Assembly (NCBI GenBank): GCA_014281115.1
Contig: JACONQ010000019.1
Span: 1,054,001 to 1,118,000, forward strand
Length of the DNA: 64,000 nt
Reading direction: 5' to 3'
From: Laburnicola sp. R22_1
Taxonomy: Eukaryota; Ascomycota; Dothideomycetes; Pleosporales; Didymosphaeriaceae
The translations under genes were made by a program, and so were the position numbers. Every line of letters begins with the position of its first letter. The first letter of the stretch is position 1. Under the pieces are notes generated by a model. That model had not been told where the DNA came from. It saw only the letters and a program-made list of their open reading frames with translations, and did not search any database. Positions 55,696-64,000 of the stretch are shown here, piece by piece.

Positions 55696-57548
55696 ATGGA
55701 CGCAGACCGACGGCTCATGAAGGCTCTGGAGGCCGCCAACGATGCACTGCAGCACCTCTCCATGACACCGGACTTCGGATGCCTGGACTGCACACACCTC
55801 GACCGTCTACTTGCTAGAGTAGTAGATCTACCGACGGAGGGGAACCAAAGGAACAGCAGGCGCAATCTTTTGGTGATACGGCAATGGATGGTTACAGATG
55901 GGCCCGGGGTGGTGCTTCTAGAGGTCCTCGGACAGCTGTATTGGCGGTTGGGTGAGCTCAACGCTAAGCAGTTTGAGAAGTTCAAGACTACGCTGCAGAC
56001 ACAGCAGCCCTACCTGGCCCTAGTTCAGGATACGGGAGCGGTTACACTTGTGATCCAGCGGATCCGCCACATTCAACGATCAAAGGCAGACGCATGCCAT
56101 GACTTTCTATGCGAACTTTCGGACGTGGCCGGCACAAAGGGTAAGCCGCAACTCACTACATGCTCATGATGAATGCTAATCGGTGCAGCCGACTCACCAA
56201 TGGCAGAAATGGATGCTCTGCGAGCAACTTCTAGCAGTCCCTTCTCACCTTCGCACTCCGCGCACCACTCGGTGCACTCCATCGAGAGCAGCGCTTCTCA
56301 AGAAACAGGATATACCAGCTTGGTCAAGCACGTTCCTGAAATCGATCTATGGAGTGGGGACATGGAACAGCTCCTGATCGAGTTCTTCATCAACGGCATC
56401 TGCCCTGGTCGCACAACAGCGAGCCATACCAACACCTATCTCTCTCTTCTCCAGGTCGCAAACACATGCGAGAGCACTAGGTATGCTCTGCTAAGCCTGA
56501 GTGCCTCTTATATTCGCGAATATCTTCACTCGGATAAAGAGCGGTACCACCAGGCTGAGCTTTACTACTCTGCCCAGGCTTTCCAGGCCCTTGGCCAACA
56601 AATCAGCAACGGAGAGCACTACGATGCTGCTTTGTCCACAGCCATGCTGCTCATGCATCACAATGCCATCAATGAATCCGATGACTCTACTCTATGCTGG
56701 TCTGTTCATGCGAACATCTTCGACATCATCCCAGCCGAGTTCATCGATCATTCATCTGAGCCAGCCCTCTATATGCGCACTCAACTCACGCTTGCACGCA
56801 CTGCTCAACCGGCTTTCACCCTTCAGAATGCGCCGCTACCTCAGTCTCTCCAGAGCGCCGATTGGCTCGAAGGCATGCCCGATGGTGAAGCGCAAAAGAT
56901 TTGCAGCATCACGGGCGTATCTCCTCAGCTCGTCTCCATCATCTCCTCTGTCAACTCTCTTGCAGCCGAGGACGGACCGAACAAGCTCATGTACGCCCAG
57001 CTGCAGGAATCGCAGCTGCAAAACCTCAGGCAATGGACACCGGAAAGTCAAGGAGATGGCCGCGACATCCTCCTCGCTACTGCCGAGGCCTTTAGGCTCG
57101 CCGCACTTGTCTACTTGCGGTGCCGTCTTTACGGGTAAGTTGTTGTTCAGTCACATTAAGCTACCACACAAATTCTGACAAGAATGACAGTCTGACGCGA
57201 TTCAACCCCGCCATCATGGAGCTCAACGATGCCCTGACCGCTGTTCTCCTCTCTCTTCCCGTCAAGGGCAACCTCTACACCGCGATCTACCCTGTTTGGC
57301 CTGTTTTCGTCGCCGCCGTCACTGCCAACTCCGACAAGCGAGACTGTCTCTATCAGCGAGTCGTGCCAATCCGCGAAGGCGACAAGAACACGCTTCCTGC
57401 CGTGCTCAAGCGTGTCTCGAGCCTACGCATATGGCTTGCGAAGCAAGACCCGTCGCTGTTGCGTCGTGACGGCTGGTGGGAGGAGATGCTATTGCCAAGC
57501 AGTAGCATCACCGCACTGCCGACGAACCGCCTCCTGTGCCTTGGCTAA
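55696..57548 (+). CDS. Fungal transcription-factor-domain protein without visible zinc cluster
   Basis: Predicted as join(55696..56140,56189..57134,57191..57548), 582 aa. Introns of 48 and 56 nt keep frame (GTAAGC...GTGCAG; GTAAGT...GACAG). Residues from about 195 onward follow the Fungal_trans_2 pattern: DMEQLLIEFFINGICPGRT, YALLSLSASYIREYL and YHQAELYYSAQAFQALGQQI, then LSTAMLLMHHNAINESDD. The C-terminal part has FRLAALVYLRCRLYG and LPVKGNLYTAIYPVWPVF. Such domains usually sit behind a Zn2Cys6 cluster, but the N-terminal 150 residues contain only FGCLDCTHLDRLL and no six-Cys motif. Either the zinc exon lies upstream and is missed, or the protein regulates without its own DNA-binding domain. 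The gene lies between two decayed transposons. Confidence 0.8.
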
Positions 57549-57923
57549 AATATTCTTTCCGCCTCTTGATTGCGACGCTATTTTTGCAAACTTTTCTCAT
57601 TTTACTTCGCTGTACATATTTCTCACGGCCTTCTTCCTTTTGTTTATACCCTGACAACTGCATCGTGGCGTTGTTTTGCGATTACATCTGTGCTTGGCAT
57701 TGGTGTTGGTGGCTTTCCTCCGCATTTCTTAATATGGGTTGCATCCTGAGCGTTTTCAAAATTTACACCTTAGATGGATGAGGCCGACATGGCTAGGAAC
57801 TAATGAGGACCGGGAAAGGCTCTCACTGTGCATGATTTACATTCGCACATCGCGCCGTATATATTCTACTATCTATACTATTGTCTATTGTCTATTCTTC
57901 TCAAAACGCAAGATGATGCCATC
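57549..57923. other. 3' region of the transcription-factor-domain gene
   Basis: T-rich sequence, probably 3' UTR, leading into the tetranucleotide tract. No gene seen. Confidence 0.5.
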
Positions 57924-58296
<373 letters not shown>

Positions 58297-58350
58297 CTAT
58301 TTATAGTTAACCTAACCTTTTATAAATTATAAAACTTAATAAGCAGGGGG
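58297..58350 (-). repeat. Copy 1 of the ~60-bp box with tetranucleotide tail
   Basis: The segment starting near TTTATAGTTAACCTAACC and reaching AAAACTTAATAAGCAG aligns with 61085-61145 and 62224-62300. It has more T and A than either, with differences mainly of the C-to-T or G-to-A kind. On the minus strand the box is followed by the (AATA)n tract. Confidence 0.7.
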
Positions 58351-58872
58351 CTCTGCTTTTTTTGTCATGTTATTTGAGATGAAAGCCTTTGTTGTCCTAC
58401 CCCTAGGTAGATAAATTAACGCCACACACATAAAACTTAATAAAGTACTTAATAGGCCTGTATTAAAGACCTAACATGCACCTGTGATCGGCTAACTGTG
58501 AACTGCCTTTCAATGTTAACAACACCCTAATTCGGAACATGATTCTACGCATGCACATAGTAGAACATACGCATATGTTGCAACATACCGTATTAACGCA
58601 CATATAGACCTGATCCTGTGGTGACGATTGTGCCTTTAACACGACACCCTCACGCATCACTACACCAGCATCACGACATTTCGCCACGAAGCCAAAAAGA
58701 GGTATCGATAATGTGGATCCCCATGGCTAAAGCATACCGATATGCGGGACACACGATCCTCCAAAAATAAAAATTTCAACGGTCGGGTCGATGGGGTGAG
58801 CACAAACGAGTAATGTAGCATGCCTTAACCTAGGTAGTAGGCCCTACCATGCCCTGAGCCGGAGCGGTGCTA
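58351..58872. other. AT-rich stretch before transposon 2
   Basis: No gene. TTAATAA-like words recur (58336-58342, 58437-58455), and the stretch ends at the TA next to the inverted repeat. Confidence 0.5.
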
Positions 58873-58921
58873 CCCTGTCTCGGCAGTCAATGCGCACCGT
58901 CACTCAATGCGCAACCCCAAC
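58873..58921 (+). repeat. Left terminal inverted repeat of pogo-type element 2
   Basis: Perfect 49-bp match to the inverse of 60950-60998. Contains TCAATGCGCA twice as an internal direct repeat. Confidence 0.95.
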
Positions 58922-59039
58922 GTAATCGCTCAGCCAGCAATATGAGGCTATAGAGCTCTACACAAAAGCTTTTATCGCGAGATTTTCTAGAGTTGGCTTC
59001 TTATAGAGCTATAGATGATTGCTAGCTAGTCAGATTATA

Positions 59040-60909
59040 GATATCTGCTTGGTGTTCTGATTATACGGCCACAGCGCGATGATGGCGTTGATGGCGCAGA
59101 TGCCGCCGCAACAACGCGTACAGGTGCTGGCGTAGATTTCTTCCTCTTTGTAACTGTATAAGTAGCTTTTAAAGCTTTCTGACTTCCCTTTTTAGCAATT
59201 TTGAGACGTTTTTGAAGTTGTTGTTGAGTCTTGCGAGCCTGTTGACGGAGGCGTCGCTCAGCAGCTTGATTAGCTTTCTCCTTAGCGCGCGCATCTTTGG
59301 CTGCTGCCCGCTTAACGCGCTTCTCCTGCTGTAAACGAGCTTTAAGCTGTTTATTAGCTATATGGATCTCTTGCTACTGAGCTTTTTGGAGTTGTAACTG
59401 TTGTTTTTCAGCCTCCTGCTGGCTGAGCGAGTTACGCGCCCTCTGTACGCGGGCAGGTGACCAGAAAACTGCTCCTCCATGCCACTCCTTAGGTTGCTCT
59501 AAGGGCAGAGTCTTGCCTTTTGTTTGACGCCGTTTCTGGTTTGCAAGAGCTTCTTAGAGACCCTTATTTTCATGCTCTAGGAGCTGCTTTTGTACAGAGA
59601 TTGAGTGTATCGTCTGGCTCAGCTTACGCGACTCCTCAGTCGCGATATCCTTCATAGTGGAGCGTAACAGTCGCTCTATTTTACGCCAATCTGACGCGCT
59701 AAGTACTCAGGTAGAGCTTACTAGTGATTCTGGCTCTGGCAGAGTCTCTTTGTTAAACCTTTTGAGGATAGGCGTTGGATCTAGCGGCGAGATACCTGTA
59801 CACTTAAAAGCTTTGGTAATCAACTGCGGCGTAACTGACGTCGTCCAGGCCTTCCAGAATAGCGTAAAGAAGTCTCTTTTGGCGATTGTTGACAGTCCTT
59901 GGCTCCTATACAGGTATCTGGAGAGCTCGTTAGAGTAGGCAGCTGAGAGAGACTTAAATACGCAGACGTTAAGAGGCTGCAGCGTATGAGTCGCATGAGG
60001 GGGAAATATCGCAAGGAGGATCTTATTCTGATCGCAGTAGTTGATAAAATCTATAGTAACGTGAGATCCATGCCCATTAAGGACTAGGAGTCGCCACTGC
60101 CGTCGAGCCTTCTCCTTTGTACAGCGATCAAACACCTGTTTAAGCCATTGAAGCCCTATCTTATTGTTTGACCATCTAGAGGTTGATGAGGTGATAAAGA
60201 CTCTGTGAGAATTAACGTTGATTTCTTTAACCTAGCTTGATTGTAGAGTCGCGGCGTCAGATCGATAGATTAGCGCTGGATCAATAGTAGATCCGTCGGC
60301 GCATATACATGCGATGAGCGAGATCCACTTACGGCTGCCGTCCTGTATAGATTGCCTTACTTGGCGACTCTTATATAGAGGCCTATCGAAGATCCTTTTT
60401 AAGCGGCCAGTGATACTAAGGAGGAAGCCTTTCTTGTCCATATTGTACGTATGCTAAGGCTCTACACTATACTCTGTAATTTTCTTGTGTAGAAGCTCAA
60501 AGTAGAGCCTGTATTTTGCCTCTGAATTAGCCTTGTGGCGATTGCTGTCAAGCCCAGTCGTCCATTATGAGATTAAGGAGTTGGGGTTGCGCCTAACAAA
60601 GCGATCAACCTAGGACATGCTAACGTCTCTTTTTGCCATGTAGGAAGCAAAATTTTGTATTATCTGCTGTGTAGGAGGAAGGCCACGCTTAGTAAGGTAG
60701 GTGATATATTGTAGAAGCCCCTTTTCTTGTTGTGGATGGAGTAGACGACGTGTACCATCAGTGATAGTACGCGCCTGCGTGACGCGTTGGTGCCTGCGCG
60801 TCAACATAGAGCGTACAACACCAAATTCTTTGGCGATTTTATTGTATGATAAAAATTCTCCTGGTTCTTGCGCTTCGATTGCTGCTATCGCGGCGTTAAT
60901 TGGGTCCAT
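59040..60909 (-). pseudogene. Transposase of pogo-type element 2, multiple stops and lost catalytic Asp
   Basis: One frame from ATG 60909 (MDPINAAIAAIEAQEPGEF). It starts with a helix-turn-helix (SYNKIAKEFGVVRSMLTRRHQ) and continues on the same frame through stops at 60610-60612, near 60565, before HTYNMDKKGF, at 60232-60234 and 59707-59709, and two more in the C-terminal coiled coil. The first catalytic Asp survives in YNMDKKGF. The second block reads LVLNGHGSH where Asp is expected, and the third reads TLQPLNVCVF where LQPLD is expected. Both D-to-N changes are single CpA-to-TpA events on the plus strand. The C-terminal part (from about 59700 down) is rich in Lys, Gln and Ala. Confidence 0.85.
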
Positions 60910-60949
60910 ATTGGTGGAGTTGGGGCGCGTCAAAGTTGGGGCGCGTCAT

Positions 60950-60998
60950 GTTGGGGTTGCGCATTGAGTGACGGTGCGCATTGACTGCCGAGACAGGG
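60950..60998 (-). repeat. Right terminal inverted repeat of pogo-type element 2
   Basis: Inverse of the left repeat. Immediately inside (about 60917-60957) GTTGGGG(C/T)(G/T)CGC-type words repeat three times, which the left end lacks. Confidence 0.95.
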
Positions 60999-61082
60999 TA
61001 GTGGGTGGAAGTTTTACCGTTTTGGCGAGGCTGACTCTGGTACAACGCTTCTTGGCGGTGCGATTCAGGGAATCTGACGTTC

Positions 61083-61145
61083 ATTCATTCATTCATATCC
61101 GTTTATAGTCGACCTAACCTTTTACATATTATGAGACTTAACAGC
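61083..61145 (-). repeat. Copy 2 of the ~60-bp box with (CATT)n tail
   Basis: Four CATT units lead into TTTATAGTCGACCTAACC, then ACATATTATGAGACTTAACAG. Aligns with copies 1 and 3. Confidence 0.75.
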
Positions 61146-61686
61146 AAGCACAACCAAGGTTCAACAGCCAATTGCGTTGCATGGGGTGGTCGATAGGGAG
61201 CTGTTCCAGTCATATGTAGACTATGATTTTTCACCACTGTAACAGTAACAGTAGGGCCTGAAGAGTTTGCGTAATACGATATATGAGTCGCTTCGGGTTA
61301 GGCACAAATGCGACGTTTCTGCTATGGTATCTGGGACGATGAGAACTTTAGGATATGCTTTTGACAATTCATTCCAACGAGGCGCTGTCTGCGTAGAAAC
61401 TTTACGCTTGAATGCAAGTCTATTGTGATTACACTAGCTTTTCATAATCATGTTTGTTGTCTTGCGTTCTTCCCCGCTCGCTGTCATGCGCCACTATTCC
61501 TTGTTACCGTTGAATCATTATGAAGCACTGACGCGGCGATGATCTAATCTTGGTAAATAAAATATTTTTGTTTATCACATAATAAACTTCACTTTCTCTG
61601 GAGCTAGAAATCGCCAAACTTACAAGGAAAACTCCTTACCTTGGTTATATTGACGGCATCAGGATCCTATACACACCAGCTTGAAA
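61146..61686. other. Gene-free stretch upstream of a hypothetical gene
   Basis: About 540 bp, AT-rich toward the end (61555-61600). Presumed promoter of the following gene; no specific site seen. Confidence 0.45.
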
Positions 61687-62208
61687 ATGGCCGACCTCCC
61701 AGACCACGAACCACCAAATCAAGCACAGAATGCCGTATTTGTCCATCCCTTGCGCGCGCTCTTCGAATCCCTCCACTATGACCTCTCCCTCGGAGCATAT
61801 CCCACAGTCCCACCCCCACTGCGCGCTCTGTGCACTGCGGCTCGCCGGGATGTATATCTAATCTCTGAAGACGTAGAGGACATCATGCGAGCTGTTGCGT
61901 ACACACTCCGTCTGATCCATTTGGTGAGAAGCGAAGAGCTAGATGCAAAGTTGTTGGCATGGCATGAGCTACGCTCACAGCTGAAATTCACGGCATATCT
62001 GGGAAAACTTGGGGGGATTGAGCTGAAAGCGCCCGAGTCATGTGTTGAGACGAGGCTATACACTCTCCTGGGAGTGTTACTTGCTTCACCGGAGAAACTC
62101 ATCGTTTGGGTGGAGGTATCGAGTGGATGGGAAGATATGGAGAATGAATATGGTGATGTCACTGATGTGGGGAGAGCGTTCTACGAGACTGCGAAAGTAG
62201 TACTGTAG
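61687..62208 (+). CDS. Hypothetical protein, 173 aa
   Basis: Uninterrupted frame from ATG 61687 (MADLPDHEPPNQAQ). The composition is protein-like: FVHPLRALFESLHYDLSLG, VEDIMRAVAYTLRLIHLV, and LYTLLGVLLASPEKLIVWVEV. Mostly helical with no signal peptide, membrane segment or known motif. It lies between transposon relics, so it may be a lineage-specific gene. The frame is free of the stops that damage its neighbours, which argues that it is either recent or not repeated. Confidence 0.6.
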   Translation: MADLPDHEPPNQAQNAVFVHPLRALFESLHYDLSLGAYPTVPPPLRALCTAARRDVYLISEDVEDIMRAVAYTLRLIHLVRSEELDAKLLAWHELRSQLKFTAYLGKLGGIELKAPESCVETRLYTLLGVLLASPEKLIVWVEVSSGWEDMENEYGDVTDVGRAFYETAKVVL

Positions 62209-62221
62209 TGCCCGTCGACAG

Positions 62222-62300
62222 TAAACTCATTCATTCATTCATTCATTAATCTCCATTTGAGGTCAACTCAACCTTCTACAAATCATGAGACTTAGCAGTG
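62222..62300 (-). repeat. Copy 3 of the ~60-bp box with (CATT)n tail
   Basis: Six CATT units, then AATCTCCATTTGAGGTCAAC, then CAACCTTCTACAAATCATGA and GACTTAGCAGTG. This is the least AT-rich copy of the three and probably nearest the original. Confidence 0.75.
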
Positions 62301-62458
62301 AAAAAGAGCGCAAGCAGTCTCTTATTAGTGTCAACAAGGCGAACATGCGAATCGATAGAATCGATAAGCCCGGATGATCAGTAAAGATCCTGTGATATTA
62401 CTGGATTTCAGGTAATTCATGCTGCTGACCCTCAAGCCCAAGTTCCACCCTCGATGGC

Positions 62459-62773
62459 TCATTCTGCCCAGCCGTATGTGCCTGCTGTGTCGCTTCTGGA
62501 CTCGCCGCCCAGCCGCTTCCGTTTCCACTTGCCATGTACGCATCTCCACTTAGGACCATAAAAAGAAGTCCATGTAGTGGCCATGCCAGCCTTTTTCATT
62601 TGTTCTGATGTGTATTCATCTCCTCCTTGATTCAGTGCGGTGGCAGCTATGTGCTTGCGAGGTCGTCGATACAGCAGGGTGGCTGCAATGGTAATAACAG
62701 CGGCTGCCGCGACAACTCCTAAATACCCTAAACAATGAATCATAGCAAGGCTTCTACCAACTAGCCAAATCAT
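62459..62773 (-). CDS. Small single-pass membrane protein, hypothetical
   Basis: Frame of 104 codons from ATG 62773. A hydrophobic helix (CLGYLGVVAAAAVITIAATLL) is followed by basic RRPRKH, then a polar region with SFYGPKWRCVHGKWKRKR. No family recognised and no supporting splice site. Accepted only tentatively, because the helix-plus-basic-anchor pattern is unlikely to be chance but the length is short. Confidence 0.35.
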   Translation of the reverse strand: MIWLVGRSLAMIHCLGYLGVVAAAAVITIAATLLYRRPRKHIAATALNQGGDEYTSEQMKKAGMATTWTSFYGPKWRCVHGKWKRKRLGGESRSDTAGTYGWAE

Positions 62774-62951
62774 TTGTATGATTCGGTACAGTTGAAGGCA
62801 GTCACGAGGTCATGTGATCCACCCCGCGTCTCGTACGATATAAAACCAGAACAACGCCGATTTTCCATTCTATCGCTGTTGGTTCCACGTCGGGTCGTGT
62901 ATACACGGTAAACAGTAATAAATAGATAGTCAAAGATTTTTGGTTGTAAGT

Positions 62952-63083
62952 TGTTGTCCTATCCTCACCGTGGAGGTGAGGATAGGGCAGACCCCCTGTC
63001 AAACACTGGCCAAACAAGGAGGCAAGGCTAGGGGTAGAACCCCTGTAACAACGCTAGCTACTTGGGGAGAGCTACTGCCAACA
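62952..63083 (-). repeat. Candidate 132-bp LTR of a Ty1/copia element
   Basis: Begins TGTTG and ends CAACA on the plus strand, as LTRs do, and lies 55 bp beyond the end of the decayed pol frame, where a 3' LTR should be. A purine-rich run (AAAGAAAAGA on the minus strand) lies between pol and this segment. No second LTR is inside the window to compare, so the borders are provisional. Confidence 0.45.
62958..62986. repeat. Perfect 12-bp inverted repeat (hairpin)
   Basis: Arms CCTATCCTCACC and GGTGAGGATAGG are separated by five bases (GTGGA). Lies inside the candidate LTR. Confidence 0.9.
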
Positions 63084-63138
63084 CTGGCAGTCTTTTCTTT
63101 GTGAAAATGAAGCTATCCCCAATTACCTGAATCTCCTA

Positions 63139-64000
63139 CTACTCCTCCTTCCGCTTCACCCATCCTTCTATCCTAATTGTCAGCTTGTTTAAGCTAACTA
63201 GCTGTTTAAGGGACTTATTCGGATTGCTCTTAGTTATCGCGTCGGCAGGGTTGTCGTCTCCATTAATCCATCGGATCTCTGCGAGCTCGCGTCTCTCGTA
63301 TGATTGGCGTAGAGCCATAATATCTATCATAAGTCTCTTCTCCTTTGTTGTACCAAGCTTGACAAGGCACTCGTATAGCGAGTAGGAGTCTGTACAGACT
63401 ACTATTGGCAATAGTTCTCTAAGATCAGATGCAAGTTGCGACGCAATCTTGCCAATTGTCTGACCTATACAGACACCTATATCTACGCCACTAACTATGC
63501 CGTAGATCTCTGAAGCTAGCACGCTCCGTGTAATCCTTTTGCTCTTGGTTGAGCTCTAGTGGAGCAGGTTACCATAGATTTCGAACTTATCTTGTGCCGC
63601 AGGGTCGTCCTCTGTTGTCTCATTTGCTAATACAATAATATATCCAATCTGGGAGCTATAATCTTTATTGTTTGCAAATGAGCCGTCAACAAAGATATAC
63701 AGCTTTGCTGTTGCAAGGTGTAGCGGCACGTATTGTAGTCCACGGGTCAGGTTGTTAAGTTGCCACTTTAGTCGCTTGTTGAGATCCTTTGCGTCCTCTT
63801 CTGTTGGATCCTGAGCTTGCGCGGCGCGAGATAGATCAAATGAAGCCTCTGGTTGGCAAATTGTCGCAATATAAGCTGCTCGAGCTCGTTGTTCTCTGTA
63901 CGCCTGGCGGAAGTCACTGTGCGACAGGTCTACAAGCTGGATCTTCTTGCCCTGGTCCTTCTGTCTCATTTCTATCACTTTGTCTTTCTGTGTAATAATA
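63139..64000 (-). pseudogene. Ty1/copia pol fragment: end of reverse transcriptase and RNase H
   Basis: One frame enters from the window edge. The link region has AYREQRARAAYIATICQPEA and LNNLTRGLQYVPLH. RNase H starts KLYIFVDGSFANNKDYSSQIGY, with its first Asp. It continues SVLASEIYGIVSG (Glu), VVCTDSYSLYECLVK (Asp) and IRWINGDDNPADAITK. A TAG at about 63553-63555 interrupts GNLLH*SSTKSKRITRS, where relatives have Trp; this is a G-to-A change. The frame ends with TAG at 63139. The fragment is non-coding in its present state. Confidence 0.85.

Larger units (their letters stand above)
58873..60998 (-). mobile_element. Second pogo-type DNA transposon, heavily RIP-damaged
   Basis: A 2126-bp element with 49-bp perfect inverted repeats (58873-58921 and 60950-60998), starting CCCTGTCTCGGCAGTC, flanked by TA on both sides (58871-58872 and 60999-61000). 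The single minus-strand transposase frame carries at least seven stops. The family differs from element 1 in both termini and protein sequence. Confidence 0.93.
62952..64000 (-). mobile_element. 3' end of a Ty1/copia retrotransposon, continuing past the window
   Basis: The minus strand carries a decayed pol C-terminus (63139 to the window edge) followed by the candidate LTR. The rest of the element lies beyond base 64000. Confidence 0.8.

Overview
This window is nuclear DNA of a filamentous ascomycete (Pezizomycotina). The genes carry short introns, mostly 45-60 nt, with GT-AG borders and CTRAC-type branch sites. Fungal-specific families are present: a Urc1-type GTP cyclohydrolase II-like protein, a fungal transcription-factor domain, and an F-box protein of filamentous-fungal type. 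Several transposon copies carry stop codons and active-site changes of the kind made by RIP (C-to-T, mainly at CpA). Gene content and style suggest Dothideomycetes, perhaps Pleosporales; that placement is inference.

Layout. 1-6.4 kb: the 3' part of a forkhead regulator, then on the minus strand a coiled-coil protein with five zinc knuckles. 6.4-9.7 kb: no convincing gene. 9.7-18.3 kb: a compact housekeeping block with a single-pass membrane protein, BUD31, complex I subunit NUO-14.8/NDUFA6, RPC19, HIS3 and ARG7/argJ. 18.4-20.2 kb: a small hypothetical gene and a probable two-exon gene ending in a GIY-YIG-like domain. 22.7-25 kb: ribosomal protein RPS1 (eS1) and a small conserved-looking protein. 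28.1-32.4 kb: the uracil-degradation gene URC1, elongation factor ELF1 and uracil phosphoribosyltransferase FUR1. 33-41 kb: the cohesin-release factor WAPL, a Rheb GTPase and seryl-tRNA synthetase. 41.5-46.4 kb: a hybrid histidine kinase divergent from an F-box gene. 47-50 kb: a relic of a transcription-factor C-terminus and an expansin-like secreted protein.

From about 50 kb the window becomes accessory. It holds a RIP-damaged pogo/Fot1-type DNA transposon (52762-54551), a gene with a fungal transcription-factor domain, a perfect 373-bp (TTTA)n tract, a second RIP-damaged pogo-type element (58873-60998), two small hypothetical genes, and the 3' end of a decayed Ty1/copia retrotransposon that runs off the window. 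Three copies of a roughly 60-bp box, each joined to a (CATT)n or (TATT)n tract, flank these elements.

Shared roles: HIS3 and ARG7 make amino acids and SES1 charges serine. ARG7 and SES1 have perfect Gcn4/CPC1/CpcA-type TGA(C/G)TCA sites upstream, consistent with general amino-acid control. URC1 and FUR1 act on the same substrate chain (uracil to UMP, then degradation) and sit about 1.5 kb apart. Exon structures were built by hand from splice signals, reading frame and family conservation, so they are predictions.
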